Positions 24,660-33,703 are shown, counted from the stretch's first letter. The stretch: DNA of 64,000 bases from Pseudonocardia alni (GCF_002813375.1 NZ_PHUJ01000003.1:3596001-3660000); one strand, 5' to 3'. Program-made: numbers and translations. The notes: generated by a model not told the origin, from the sequence alone.

Positions 24660-25096
24660 GGCTCCGATACTGCCCGGCGGGCGAGCAGTGTCCGCGCCGT
24701 CCAGACCAGCGCGGAGACGACGAACAGCACGACGGTCAGCCACACCCACCGCATCCGGTACGGCTCCTGGTCCAGCCCGGTCGCGTTCAGCGTGCTCAGC
24801 GCACCCTGCCGGATGATCCCGGGCAGGAACATCAGCAGCGCGAGCCCGGAGCCGAGCACCGGGATCCGCACGTGGTTGACCAGCGGCACCCGGGTGCGGG
24901 GCAGCGCGAGCAGCAGCAGCCGGTCCCCGGCAGCGTAGAGCGGGAACAGCACGAGGTCGTGCAGCAGGACCGCGCCGGCGAACCACCAGGCCATCGTGAC
25001 CAGGTCGGGGGACCCGCCGACGATCGCGTACGCCGCCCATCCGGCGAGCGCGAAGCAGCCGAGGGCGGCGAGCAGGCGGCTACCGAGGAGCAGCAC
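24656..25096 (-). CDS. Four-helix integral membrane protein, unknown
   Basis: 146 residues with about four hydrophobic helices (LLAALGCFALAGWAAYAIVG, GAVLLHDLVLFPLYAAGD, IPVLGSGLALLMFLPG, WLTVVLFVVSALVWT). The motif LLHDLVLFP is recurrent in actinobacterial proteins adjacent to membrane molybdoenzymes. It overlaps the molybdoenzyme gene by 17 bp and the PH-domain gene by 4 bp, so the three are surely co-expressed. It could be an accessory membrane subunit. Confidence 0.65.
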   Translation of the reverse strand: MLLLGSRLLAALGCFALAGWAAYAIVGGSPDLVTMAWWFAGAVLLHDLVLFPLYAAGDRLLLLALPRTRVPLVNHVRIPVLGSGLALLMFLPGIIRQGALSTLNATGLDQEPYRMRWVWLTVVLFVVSALVWTARTLLARRAVSEP

Positions 25097-26336
25097 GGGA
25101 GAACCCGATCGTCACGACCCACTTGGTGTTGTGCACCCCGGGGAGCGCCGGGACGATCAGCCGCGCCGGGTACCCGTGGTCGGGTGACAGCTCGGCGCCG
25201 TTGACCCGCAGCGCGAGCAGCGAGTCCGGCGACACCGTCTGGCCGCGGTTGAGCAGCGACCGGGCGAACGGGCTCCCCACCTCGGCCGACCGCACCTCCG
25301 CGGTCTCCGGGTCGGTCACGCCCGCGGCGCGGGCCAGGTCGGTCAGCCGCACCCCCGTCCACACCTGCGCGGTCGACCAGCCCTCGACGCAGGCGATCGG
25401 CAGCTCCGCGGTGTGCTGCGGCAGCGCGGCCAGCGCCGCCCGGTCGAGCACCACCGGTGCCGTGCCGCCGGTCAGGGTCAGCGTCCAGGCGCTCCCGACC
25501 GCGGCCGGGGCGATGCCGGACGCGACGAACGTGCGGTTGACCGGGAAGTCGTTCGGGCCGCCCCGCTCGGTGCTGTCGGGCGCCGTCGTCCGGCCGCGGG
25601 GCAGCAGCAGCGCCGTCGACCGGAGCCGGTCGGTGAACTGGCCGACGGTCAGTGCCGCGACGAAGAGCATCCCGCCGCCGACCAGGGCGAGCGCGCCGCG
25701 CCGCGACATCGTCGGGGGGTCCGGGTCGGGCGCGACCAGCGGGTGTGCCGGCTCGGGCCGGGTGGCGGCGAGCGGCGTGGCCAGCTCGGTGCGCAGCGAT
25801 CGGCCCCGCAGCGACCGGACCATCGTCGGGAGCTTCGTGACCACGTGCAGCGCGAACGAGGCCAGGAACACCCAGGCCGCGGCGTAGTGGCCGTCGTAGA
25901 ACGAGAAGCCGAAGACGTAGTCGTACTGGACGTTCAGCAGGCCGGTGACGATCAGGAACAGGATCGAGCCGACCAGCAGCACCAGCGACAGCCGTTCCAG
26001 GAGCGTCACCGGGTTGCGTCCGGGTGCGGTGAACAGCTTCGGGATGACCGACCACAGCTTCGCCAGGACCAGCGGCACCAGCACGATCCCGAGCCCGACG
26101 TGCAGGCCCTCGGTGAGCCGGAACAGCCAGGCCGGTGACGCGGGCCAGTCCCACCACGGCAGCTGCAGCCCGCCGACGGCGTCGGCGGCCGGGATGGCCT
26201 GTTCCCGGCCGTAGGCGAGCCGGTCGAGCAGCCCGGTGAACGCCACGACGGGGAGCCCGACCAGCAGTGGCAGCGCGAACATCGAGGTCAGCCAGGGGCC
26301 CCGGATCGGGCTGCGCCACCGCACCACGCGCCTCAC
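25080..26336 (-). CDS. Membrane-anchored molybdopterin oxidoreductase (sulfite-oxidase fold fused to b-type cytochrome domain)
   Basis: 418 residues from GTG 26336, which overlaps the previous stop (GTGA). Residues 1-180 carry four or five helices with histidines (GLHVGLGIVLVPLVL, SFALHVVTKLPTM) typical of a b-heme membrane domain, followed by another helix. Residues about 240-415 are the sulfite-oxidase-type Moco domain. LPIACVEGWST supplies the molybdenum-ligating Cys and GYPARLIVPALPGVHNTKWV is the conserved C-terminal stretch. The layout equals MsrP (YedY) and MsrQ joined in one chain. The substrate is unknown. Confidence 0.85.
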   Translation of the reverse strand: MRRVVRWRSPIRGPWLTSMFALPLLVGLPVVAFTGLLDRLAYGREQAIPAADAVGGLQLPWWDWPASPAWLFRLTEGLHVGLGIVLVPLVLAKLWSVIPKLFTAPGRNPVTLLERLSLVLLVGSILFLIVTGLLNVQYDYVFGFSFYDGHYAAAWVFLASFALHVVTKLPTMVRSLRGRSLRTELATPLAATRPEPAHPLVAPDPDPPTMSRRGALALVGGGMLFVAALTVGQFTDRLRSTALLLPRGRTTAPDSTERGGPNDFPVNRTFVASGIAPAAVGSAWTLTLTGGTAPVVLDRAALAALPQHTAELPIACVEGWSTAQVWTGVRLTDLARAAGVTDPETAEVRSAEVGSPFARSLLNRGQTVSPDSLLALRVNGAELSPDHGYPARLIVPALPGVHNTKWVVTIGFSRAAPR

Positions 26337-26956
26337 GGCCCGGTCAGCTCCAGGAACACCCGGGCGCCGAGGTGCACGTCGGTCACCCGCAGACCGGCAC
26401 GCCCGGCCGTCACGGCGAGGGGCACCGCGCCCTGCGCGGCCCACGGGATCGGCTCGCCCGCACCGCTGCCGCACAGCACCCGGGCGGTACCGCGCCACGC
26501 GTGTTCGGGGCGCGGGTCGGCCTCGACCAGCACCGTCCCGCCGTGGGCGAGCAGCCGAGCGGCGCGGGTGAGCAGGGCGACCGGGTCGCCGCCGATGCCG
26601 ATGTTGCCGTCGGCGAGCAGCACGTGGGACCAGCTGCCCTCGCCGGGCAGCGGGCCGAACAGGTCGGCCTGGACCATCGCGACGCTGCGGCGGCGGCACA
26701 GCACCCGGGAGACGGCGGAGCCGTCGACGCCGAGGGCGGCGATCCCGCGTGCGGCGAGCGCGACGAGCAGGCGGCCGGGTCCGCAGCCGAGGTCGAGGGT
26801 GGGGCCCGTGCAGTGGCGCAGCAGCCAGTCGTCGCAGCCTCCGGCGGCGTCGGCCCAGCGGTCGACGTCCAGCGCGATCTCGGTGCCGTCGTCGCAGAGC
26901 AGGCGGGAGGGGGCGCCGGACAGCGGCATGTCGAAGCCCTCGGCGGTCACGGTCAC
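26333..26956 (-). CDS. Class I SAM-dependent methyltransferase
   Basis: 207 residues. The SAM motif LDLGCGPGRLLVALAARG is near residue 45, with acidic motif II VLLADGNIGIGGDP and VLVEADPRPEH later. It starts at GTG 26956, overlapping the preceding stop (GTGA); ATG 26974 is an alternative adding six codons. It belongs to a five-gene chain of overlapping genes. The target could be a glycan or lipid made by the two upstream glycosyltransferase-like proteins. Confidence 0.8.
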   Translation of the reverse strand: MTVTAEGFDMPLSGAPSRLLCDDGTEIALDVDRWADAAGGCDDWLLRHCTGPTLDLGCGPGRLLVALAARGIAALGVDGSAVSRVLCRRRSVAMVQADLFGPLPGEGSWSHVLLADGNIGIGGDPVALLTRAARLLAHGGTVLVEADPRPEHAWRGTARVLCGSGAGEPIPWAAQGAVPLAVTAGRAGLRVTDVHLGARVFLELTGP

Positions 26957-27642
26957 ACCGACACCTCCGGACATCGGAGCGTCAGCTCGGCGACGGCGCG
27001 GGCGAAGCGGCTCCCCGGGACCTGCGCGGCGACGGCGACGGCCTCCGCGGCCGTGTCGACGTCGGTCAGCGGCTCGGCGAGGGCCACCCGCAGACCGGCG
27101 GCCCGCAGCGCGTCCAGCGTCCGGTCGCCGGTCTCGGCGGTCGACATCGGCACGCCGTGCAGCGCGGTGGCGGCGAGCGGGTCGCGCAGGCCCAGCACCC
27201 ACCAGCCGCCGTCGGTCGCGGGGCCGAGGACGGCGTCCACCCCCGGTTCGGCGAGTCGCTCCGCACAGTGGGACAGCAGCTCGGCCGTGGCCTGCGGGGT
27301 GTCCATCCCGACCTGCAGGGTCGGGCGGCCCGGGTGCAGCGCGGCGGCGTCGGCGTGCGCGGCGGCGATCCGCGCGGCCAGCCCCTCCCCGCGCTGCGTG
27401 ACGACGGCGAGCCCGTCCAGCGCGGCGGCCAGATCGGCCGCGCCGACGGCGGCGGCCCGGTCCCCGGTCAGCGCGACGACGGTGTCCCCGGCCACCCCGG
27501 CGGCGGCGTCGAGGGTGTCGAGCAGCGCCGCCGAGGCGATCGCCGCGGCGAGCTCGGGCGTCGCGGGCGGGCACAGCCTCGTCTTGACCCGGCCCGGCTC
27601 GGGTGCCTTCGCGAGGACGACGGTGGTGACGGGGCCGGTCAT
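26953..27642 (-). CDS. DUF2064 / TIGR04282-family glycosyltransferase-like protein
   Basis: 229 residues. The start has VVLAKAPEPGRVKTRLCPP, the nucleotide-sugar-binding-like loop of the family, then GMDTPQATAELL and LGPATDGGWWVLGL. Family members are predicted nucleotidyltransferase/glycosyltransferase folds, some named for arsenosugar biosynthesis in other bacteria. Its neighbours make a glycan or lipid product plausible. Start ATG 27642 overlaps the upstream gene's stop by 4 bp. Confidence 0.8.
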   Translation of the reverse strand: MTGPVTTVVLAKAPEPGRVKTRLCPPATPELAAAIASAALLDTLDAAAGVAGDTVVALTGDRAAAVGAADLAAALDGLAVVTQRGEGLAARIAAAHADAAALHPGRPTLQVGMDTPQATAELLSHCAERLAEPGVDAVLGPATDGGWWVLGLRDPLAATALHGVPMSTAETGDRTLDALRAAGLRVALAEPLTDVDTAAEAVAVAAQVPGSRFARAVAELTLRCPEVSV

Positions 27643-28286
27643 CGCAGCAGCCGGATCATGTCGCGCCCGGCCCGGACGGTGCCCTTGACCGAGCCGGAGA
27701 CCTTGGACCGCCCGCCGGCACGCCGGGAGTAGGTGACCGGGATCTCGTCGAACCGCCAGCCCGCCCGGCCCGCCCGCAGCAGCAGCTCCAGCGGGTAGCC
27801 GAACGCCCGGTCCTCGATCCGCAGGTCCAGCAGCGCCTGCCGGCGTGCGACCCGGATCGGGGCGATGTCGTGCACCGGGACCCCTCGGGTCCGCAGCATC
27901 CCGGCGATCACCGCGTTCGCCGCGCGGGCGTGCCAGGGCCACACACCGACCGTGTCGGGGACCCGCCGTCCGACGGCGATGTCGGCGCGGCCGGACGCGA
28001 CGGTCTCGGCCATGCCGGGCAGCACGTCGGCGTCGAGGGAGCCGTCGCCGTCGAGGAAGGCCACGAGCTCACCGCTGGCCGCCTCCAGCCCGGCGTGCAC
28101 GGCCGCGCCGTAGCCGCGACGCGGTTCGACGACCACCCGCGCCCCGTGCCCGCGCGCGACGGCCGCGGTGTCGTCGGTCGACCCGTTGTCGACGACGATC
28201 ACCGGCCAGTCGTCGGGCATCCGCTTCAGGACATACGGCAGCGCCTCCGCCTCGTCGAGGCACGGCAGGACGATCTCCGGGTGCAC
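27639..28286 (-). CDS. Family-2 glycosyltransferase (polyprenyl-phosphate sugar synthase-like)
   Basis: 215 residues from GTG 28286. GT-A fold motifs: EIVLPCLDEAEALPYVL, VVDNGSTDDTAAVAR, a DGDG version of the DXD metal site in AFLDGDGSLD, and ITYS-like VTYSRRAGGRSKVSG near the end. The sequence is close to dolichyl/polyprenyl-phosphate glycosyltransferases (DPM1-like). No membrane helices are visible. It leads the overlapping chain of GT2, DUF2064, methyltransferase, molybdoenzyme, membrane protein and PH protein. Confidence 0.88.
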   Translation of the reverse strand: MHPEIVLPCLDEAEALPYVLKRMPDDWPVIVVDNGSTDDTAAVARGHGARVVVEPRRGYGAAVHAGLEAASGELVAFLDGDGSLDADVLPGMAETVASGRADIAVGRRVPDTVGVWPWHARAANAVIAGMLRTRGVPVHDIAPIRVARRQALLDLRIEDRAFGYPLELLLRAGRAGWRFDEIPVTYSRRAGGRSKVSGSVKGTVRAGRDMIRLLR

Positions 28287-28364
28287 GTCGCGATCTTCAC
28301 CTCTCCGCCGGTCCACCGCCCGCCGAATGCGGGAGGGTCCCGCAGGAGGTTCGAACGGCGCCCC

Positions 28365-29423
28365 TCAGCGGTTCGTGGTGATCGGTGAACGGAGCGGGTC
28401 GGTCGCGAACGCCGTCACCCCGTCGGTGAAGGTGGTCCGGGCGCGGAAGCCCAGCCGGGCCGCCGCGTAGGCCGGATCGGCGACGACGTGGCGCACGTCG
28501 CCGGGCCGGGCGCCGCCGACGATCTCGGGCTCGGGGCCGTCCATCGCGCGGGCCAGCTCGGCGGCGAGGTCGCCGATGGTGTGCGGCTCGCCGGAGCAGA
28601 CGTTCGCGGCGCCGAAGCCGGTCGGCTCCGGGGCGGCGACGAGTGCGGCGGCGTTGGCGGCCGCGACGTCGGTGACGTGCACGAAGTCCCGGCGCTGCCG
28701 GCCGTCCTCCATCACCCGCGGCGCCTCACCGCGCTCCAGCGCGGACCGGAAGATCGACGCGACGCCCGCGTACGGGGTGTCGCGGGGCATCCGCGGGCCG
28801 TAGACGTTGTGGTAGCGCAGCGACCACACCGTCCCGCCGGTCTGGCGGGCCCAGGCGCTCGCGAGGTGCTCCTGGGCGAGCTTGGTGGCGGCGTAGGTGC
28901 TGCGCGGGTCGACCGGCGCGGACTCCGGGACGAGGCCGGACTCGAGGTCCTTGCCGCACTCCGGGCAGCGGGGCTCGTAGCGGCCGGCGTCGATGTCGTC
29001 GAGCGCACGCGGCCCGGGCCGGACGACGCCGTGGTCGGGGCAGTCGTAACGGCCCTCCCCGTAGACGACCATCGACCCGGCCAGCACGAGCCGGTCCACC
29101 TTCGCGGCGTGCATCTGCGCCAGCAGCACCGCGGTGCCGAGGTCGTTGTGGGAGGCGTAGTCGGGGGCGTCGGCGGGGGAGACACCGTGCCCGACCATGG
29201 CGGCCTGGTGGCAGACCGCGTCCACCCCCGGCAGGAGCCGGGACAGGGTGTCGGCGTCGCGCACGTCGCCGCGGACCAGCTCGTGGTCCAGCTCCGGGGC
29301 CTCGCCGCCGTGCGCCTGCGGCAGCAGCGCGTCGAACAGGACGACCTCGTGGCCGTCCGCGACGAAGCGGTCGGCGACGTGGGACCCGATGAATCCGGCA
29401 CCGCCGGTGACGAGGACGCGCAT
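28365..29423 (-). CDS. NAD-dependent sugar epimerase/dehydratase with zinc-ribbon insert
   Basis: 352 residues. Extended SDR fold: VTGGAGFIGSHV at residues 5-16, active-site YAATK, and RYHNVYGP. Residues about 125-160 carry an insert with YDCPDHG and RCPECGK, a likely structural zinc site. Such an insert is known in dTDP-L-rhamnose 4-epimerase-type enzymes, so that activity is a candidate. It lies 79 bp upstream of the glycosyltransferase gene on the same strand and probably supplies its sugar nucleotide. Confidence 0.85.
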   Translation of the reverse strand: MRVLVTGGAGFIGSHVADRFVADGHEVVLFDALLPQAHGGEAPELDHELVRGDVRDADTLSRLLPGVDAVCHQAAMVGHGVSPADAPDYASHNDLGTAVLLAQMHAAKVDRLVLAGSMVVYGEGRYDCPDHGVVRPGPRALDDIDAGRYEPRCPECGKDLESGLVPESAPVDPRSTYAATKLAQEHLASAWARQTGGTVWSLRYHNVYGPRMPRDTPYAGVASIFRSALERGEAPRVMEDGRQRRDFVHVTDVAAANAAALVAAPEPTGFGAANVCSGEPHTIGDLAAELARAMDGPEPEIVGGARPGDVRHVVADPAYAAARLGFRARTTFTDGVTAFATDPLRSPITTNR

Positions 29424-29434
29424 GCCCGCAGACG

Positions 29435-30286
29435 CTAGGGCGTACCGGTCCCGCCCGCCCACCGCCCGTCCCCGTCCGCGGCGCCGGCCGGGTCGTCGCG
29501 TGGTCCGGCCCCGGAGCCGCGGCTCCCGTCCCAGGTCTCGGCCGCGGCCAGCGCCAGGCCGAACAGGCCCGCCCGGGCCTCGCGGGCACTGGTCCAGCCG
29601 CGGTGCTCCCACTCCGGCCCGGCGAGCGAGTCCGCGGCGAGGAACACCTGGCCGTAGCCGACCCCGATCCGGCGCGCGGCCGCGACCAGCGCGGACGCCT
29701 CCATGTCGACCACCGCGCAGCCCTCGTCGCGGCGCCGCGCGACCCGCGCCGGGGTCTCCCGGAACACGGCGTCGGTGGTCCAGCACCGCCCGACGACGTG
29801 CGGCACCCCGGCGCCGTCGAGCACCCGGACCACCGCGTCGACGCCGTCCGGGTCGGCGTCGATCGTCCGCGACGGCGGCTGGTAGTGGAACGAGGTGCCC
29901 TCGTCGCGCAGCGCGCTGCCCAGGACGACGGCGTGCCCCAGCGTCAGCTCGTGCCGCAGCGCCCCGGCCCCGCCGACCCCGACGACGGTGCGGACGCCCA
30001 GCGCCGCGAGGTGCTCCAGGAACATCGCCGCCAGCGGCGCGCCGACGCCGGGGTGCAGCACCGCGACCGGTGTCCCGCCGGGCCCGGTCGCACGCCACAC
30101 CGGGCTGCGGCCGAGCTCGCTGCGCAGCACGGTCACCGTCTCGGAGCGGGTCCCGACGTCCTCGACGACCTCGGGGAACCAGCACAGCACCGCCGCGGCC
30201 GGCATGTCCGGGCGGAGCGGGGTGATCGCCGACGCCCGGATCACGCCCTCGGCGTCCAGGTCGTCCTCGTGCAGGGGGAGGTCCAT
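29435..30286 (-). CDS. Nucleoside phosphorylase (uridine-phosphorylase-like)
   Basis: 283 residues. PNP/UDP family features: VGVGGAGALRHELTLGHAVV for the phosphate pocket and CAVVDMEASALVAAA for ribose binding. The last 35 residues are a disordered acidic tail. It splits a nucleoside to base plus ribose-1-phosphate. The substrate is not certain. The gene stops 12 bp upstream of the epimerase start on the same strand. It is divergent from the LCP gene. Confidence 0.85.
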   Translation of the reverse strand: MDLPLHEDDLDAEGVIRASAITPLRPDMPAAAVLCWFPEVVEDVGTRSETVTVLRSELGRSPVWRATGPGGTPVAVLHPGVGAPLAAMFLEHLAALGVRTVVGVGGAGALRHELTLGHAVVLGSALRDEGTSFHYQPPSRTIDADPDGVDAVVRVLDGAGVPHVVGRCWTTDAVFRETPARVARRRDEGCAVVDMEASALVAAARRIGVGYGQVFLAADSLAGPEWEHRGWTSAREARAGLFGLALAAAETWDGSRGSGAGPRDDPAGAADGDGRWAGGTGTP

Positions 30287-30435
30287 CGTCGACGATCATC
30301 CCCCGCGCACCCGGTCGGGTGGAACACCGCAGGTGGGCGGGGTGACCCTCTCGCCCGGCGTCCCGGTGACGACGGCGCGCAGTATCGTCGGCCGCGGATG
30401 CCCAGGATCCGGGCCGATCGGAGGGTGGCACAGGC

Positions 30436-31773
30436 ATGGCCGGAGACTTCCGCGGCCCGCCCCCCGCGGGCGGGCGTCCGCCGCAGGGCGAGCCGCCGCG
30501 CGGCGGCCGTCCCGCGCGGCCCGGCAGCCCCGGCTGGACGAACCAGCCCCGCAACCCGCTGCCCGGACACGGGGGCCGTCCGCTCCCGCCGCCGTCCCCG
30601 CCGCAGCAGCCGCCCGGGGCCCCGCCGTCGCGCGGGGGCCGCGGCCCGCTGCGCAAGCCGCCGCCCGGCCGGGTCGCCGGGGCGCCGCCACCGACCCGGG
30701 CCGCCGCGCCGCCCCGTGGTCCGGTCATGCCGCGCCCTGCCGGTTCCGGAGCCGGGGGAGCGGGGGCCGGGGTGCATCCCGCGTCGCAGGCCCCCCGCGA
30801 CGGCCGGGTCACCCGCGGCCCGTCGATGCCGGACTGGCGCCGCGTCCGTCGTGCCACCCGCGGGCGCTGGAAGGCCGTGCTGATCCTGCTGCTGGTCGCG
30901 TTCGTCGGGTTCGGCGTCTACCTCGACCAGAACATGACCCGGGTGCAGGCGCTGCCCGCGGACTCCCAGGCGTCGTCGGGGACGAACTACCTGATCGTGG
31001 GATCGGACAGCCGCGAGGGACTCTCCGCCGAGGACGAGGAACGCCTCGCCACCGGCGACGCGGCGGGCCAGCGCACCGACACGATCATGCTGCTGCACAC
31101 GGGCAGCTCCGGCAGCGTGCTCGTCTCCATCCCGCGCGACTCGTACCTCCCGATCCCCGGGAACGGCAGCAACAAGGTCAACGCGGCGTTCGCGTTCGGC
31201 GGCCCGGAGCTGCTCGTCGAGACCGTCGAGGCCGCGACCGGCCTGCGCATCGACCACTACGTCGAAGTCGGCTTCGGCGGGTTCGTCGGCGCGGTCGACG
31301 CGGTCGGCGGGGTGGACATGTGCGTCCCCCGCGCCATCGACGACCCGAAGGCGGGCCTCGACATCCAGGCGGGCTGCCAGGAGCTCGACGGGACGACCGC
31401 GCTCGGCTACGTCCGCACCCGCGCGACGCCCGGCTCGGACTTCGACCGCGTCCAGCGCCAGCGCGAGTTCCTCTCCGCGCTGCTCGGCAGGGCCACCAGC
31501 CCGCTCACGCTGATCAACCCGTTCCGGATGGTCCCGCTGGCGTCCGCGGTGACCGGCACGATCACCGTCGACGACTCCGACCACATCTGGAACCTCGCCG
31601 GCCTGGCCTGGGGGATGAAGGGCGTCTCCGGCGGCGACGGCGTGCAGACGACCGTCCCGATCGGCGGCAGCGCGGGCGGGTCGAACCTGCGCTGGGACCG
31701 CACCCGGGCCCAGGCGCTGTTCGGCGCCCTGCAGAACGACCAGGCGCCGCCGGAGTCCAGCTTCGGCCCCTGA
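30436..31773 (+). CDS. LytR-CpsA-Psr family glycopolymer ligase
   Basis: 445 residues. A 140-residue Pro/Gly/Arg-rich cytosolic tail precedes one membrane helix (VLILLLVAFVGFGVYLDQN). The outer LCP domain has YLIVGSDSREG, RTDTIMLLH, SIPRDSYLPIPG, NKVNAAFAFGG and TALGYVRTRAT with the family's arginines and aspartates for pyrophosphate and metal. LCP enzymes attach arabinogalactan or other polymers to peptidoglycan. Divergent from the phosphorylase gene; ATG 30436. Confidence 0.93.
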   Translation: MAGDFRGPPPAGGRPPQGEPPRGGRPARPGSPGWTNQPRNPLPGHGGRPLPPPSPPQQPPGAPPSRGGRGPLRKPPPGRVAGAPPPTRAAAPPRGPVMPRPAGSGAGGAGAGVHPASQAPRDGRVTRGPSMPDWRRVRRATRGRWKAVLILLLVAFVGFGVYLDQNMTRVQALPADSQASSGTNYLIVGSDSREGLSAEDEERLATGDAAGQRTDTIMLLHTGSSGSVLVSIPRDSYLPIPGNGSNKVNAAFAFGGPELLVETVEAATGLRIDHYVEVGFGGFVGAVDAVGGVDMCVPRAIDDPKAGLDIQAGCQELDGTTALGYVRTRATPGSDFDRVQRQREFLSALLGRATSPLTLINPFRMVPLASAVTGTITVDDSDHIWNLAGLAWGMKGVSGGDGVQTTVPIGGSAGGSNLRWDRTRAQALFGALQNDQAPPESSFGP

Positions 31774-31782
31774 GGGCGCCGG

Positions 31783-32736
31783 TCAGGCGGTCTTCTTCGT
31801 CGACCGCCGACGTGTGGTGGCCGGCTTCGCGGGCTTCGCGTCGTCGGTGCCGGTCTCGGCGTCGTTCTCCTCGGTCTTCTTCGTCCGGGAGGACGATCGC
31901 CGGTTCGGGGTCTTCTTCTCCGTCGGCCCGGACCCCGACCCGGAGTCCGACTTCGTCGACCGGGCCGCGTCCACACTGGCCTGCAGTGCCGACAGGAGGT
32001 CGCTCATCGAGTCCCCGCCGTCGTCGGCGGCCTCCGCGGCGGGCGCCGGGCGGGCGTCGCCGTCGGACTTCTTCGCCTCGATGAGGTCGGCCATCGCGTC
32101 GCGGTACTCGTCGTGGAACTCCGACGGGTCGAAGTCCGCGCCCATGCTCTCGACCAGCGACGACGCCATCTTCAGTTCCTGCGGCTTGAGGTCGACCTCG
32201 CCTGCGAGGATGTCGAACTCCGGCTCGCGGATCTCGTCCTGCCAGATGAGGGTCTGGAGCACGATCGCCTTGCCGCGCACCCGCAGCAGCGCGAGGGTCT
32301 CGCGCTGGCGCAGCGCCACCTTCACCACGGCGGTGCGGTCGGTCTCCTCGAGTGCCTCGCGCAGCAGCGCGTAGGGCTTGGCGGCCTTGGTCTCCGGCTC
32401 GAGGTAGTAGCTCTTGTCGAACAGCATCGGGTCGATCTGGTCGTTCGGCACGAACTCGATGACGTCGATCTCGTGCCCCGTCTTCACGGGCAGCGACGCG
32501 AGGTCGGAGTCGTCGAGGGTGATCAGCTCGCCGTCGGGGGTCTCGAAGCCCTTCACGATGTCGGCGTAGGTGACCTCCTCGCCGCACACCTCGCAGGTCC
32601 GCTTGTAGCGGATGCGGCCGCCGTCCTCACCGTGCACCTGGTGGAACCGGACGTCGTGGTTGGACGTCGCCGAATAGACCTTGATCGGCACGCTGACCAG
32701 CCCGAAGGACACGGCCCCGCTCCAGATCGCGCGCAT
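31783..32736 (-). CDS. ku: Ku DNA end-binding protein (NHEJ)
   Basis: 317 residues. The Ku core starts MRAIWSGAVSFGLVSVPIKV and contains a CEVCGEEV zinc-like pair, then QTLIWQDEIREPEF. The C-terminal 60 residues are Lys/Ser-rich and probably bind DNA or the ligase. Ku homodimers hold broken ends for non-homologous end joining. ATG 32736 has GGGGGGA upstream. A ligase gene begins 43 bp away on the opposite strand, forming the usual divergent NHEJ pair. Confidence 0.96.
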   Translation of the reverse strand: MRAIWSGAVSFGLVSVPIKVYSATSNHDVRFHQVHGEDGGRIRYKRTCEVCGEEVTYADIVKGFETPDGELITLDDSDLASLPVKTGHEIDVIEFVPNDQIDPMLFDKSYYLEPETKAAKPYALLREALEETDRTAVVKVALRQRETLALLRVRGKAIVLQTLIWQDEIREPEFDILAGEVDLKPQELKMASSLVESMGADFDPSEFHDEYRDAMADLIEAKKSDGDARPAPAAEAADDGGDSMSDLLSALQASVDAARSTKSDSGSGSGPTEKKTPNRRSSSRTKKTEENDAETGTDDAKPAKPATTRRRSTKKTA

Positions 32737-32779
32737 ACGGTCCCCCCTCGCGTGCCGTCCGAAGTGACAGCATGACGGT

Positions 32780-33703
32780 GTGCAGCCCATGCTCGCCACC
32801 CCCGGACCCCTGCCGACCGGGGCCGGCTGGTCGTTCGAGGTCAAGTGGGACGGCATGCGCGTGCTGGCCGAGGTCACCGACGGCGGTGGTGAGCCGGCGC
32901 TGCGCCTGCGTACCCGTTCCGGCCGCGATGTCACCGCGAACTTCCCCGAGCTCGCCGGTCTGGTGGACCTTGCCCCCGACGTGCTCCTCGACGGCGAGGT
33001 GGTGCTGCTCGACGGTGGTGTCCCCAGCTTCGCCGCGCTCGCCCACCGGATCCACGGCCCCGCGGGCGGCCGCCCGGTCACGTTCATGGTGTTCGACGTG
33101 CTGCGCCTCTACGGGGTCCCGCTGCTCGACCGCCCGCTGGCCGAGCGCCGGGCCACCCTGGAACGGCTCGACCTGTCCGCGACCCCGCACGTCGAGACCT
33201 CGCCGCTCTACCCGGACGGGGCCGCACTGCTGGAGGTGACGGCGTCGCGGGGGCTGGAGGGCGTCGTCGCCAAGAGGGAGGACTCGCGGTACCGGCCGGG
33301 CCGGCGCAGCCCGGACTGGGTGAAGATCGCCCACCGGCACTCGCAGTCCTGTGTGGTGGGCGGCTGGAAACCCGAGAGGTCCGGTGCTGCGGGGCGGATC
33401 GGGGCGCTGCTGCTCGGTGTCCCCGGGCCGGACGGGCTGGAGTTCGCCGGCCGGGTCGGGTCCGGGCTGGCCGGGGCGGCGGTGCAGGAGCTGCTCACCG
33501 CCCGGCTGACCGGGGCACCGGAGTCGCCGTTCGCGCAGGTCCTGCCCCGGGTCGACGCCGCGGGCGCACGCTGGTGTTCCCCGACGGTCGTCGCCGAGGT
33601 CGCCCACCTCGGGTGGACGGCGGCCGGCCGGCTGCGGCAGCCGGTCTTCCGCGGGATCCGCGACGACGTCGACGCCGCCGACGTCCGCCGGGAGCCCCGC
33701 TGA
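32780..33703 (+). CDS. ATP-dependent DNA ligase (LigD ligase-domain type)
   Basis: 307 residues containing only the adenylation and OB domains. The nucleotidyl lysine lies in FEVKWDGMRVL (KxDG). Later motifs are LDGEVVLLD, VFDVLRL, EGVVAKR and DWVKIAH. LigD polymerase and nuclease domains are absent, as in LigC-like stand-alone ligases. It probably seals ends held by Ku. The start is GTG 32780; ATG 32789 is possible. Confidence 0.93.
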   Translation: MQPMLATPGPLPTGAGWSFEVKWDGMRVLAEVTDGGGEPALRLRTRSGRDVTANFPELAGLVDLAPDVLLDGEVVLLDGGVPSFAALAHRIHGPAGGRPVTFMVFDVLRLYGVPLLDRPLAERRATLERLDLSATPHVETSPLYPDGAALLEVTASRGLEGVVAKREDSRYRPGRRSPDWVKIAHRHSQSCVVGGWKPERSGAAGRIGALLLGVPGPDGLEFAGRVGSGLAGAAVQELLTARLTGAPESPFAQVLPRVDAAGARWCSPTVVAEVAHLGWTAAGRLRQPVFRGIRDDVDAADVRREPR

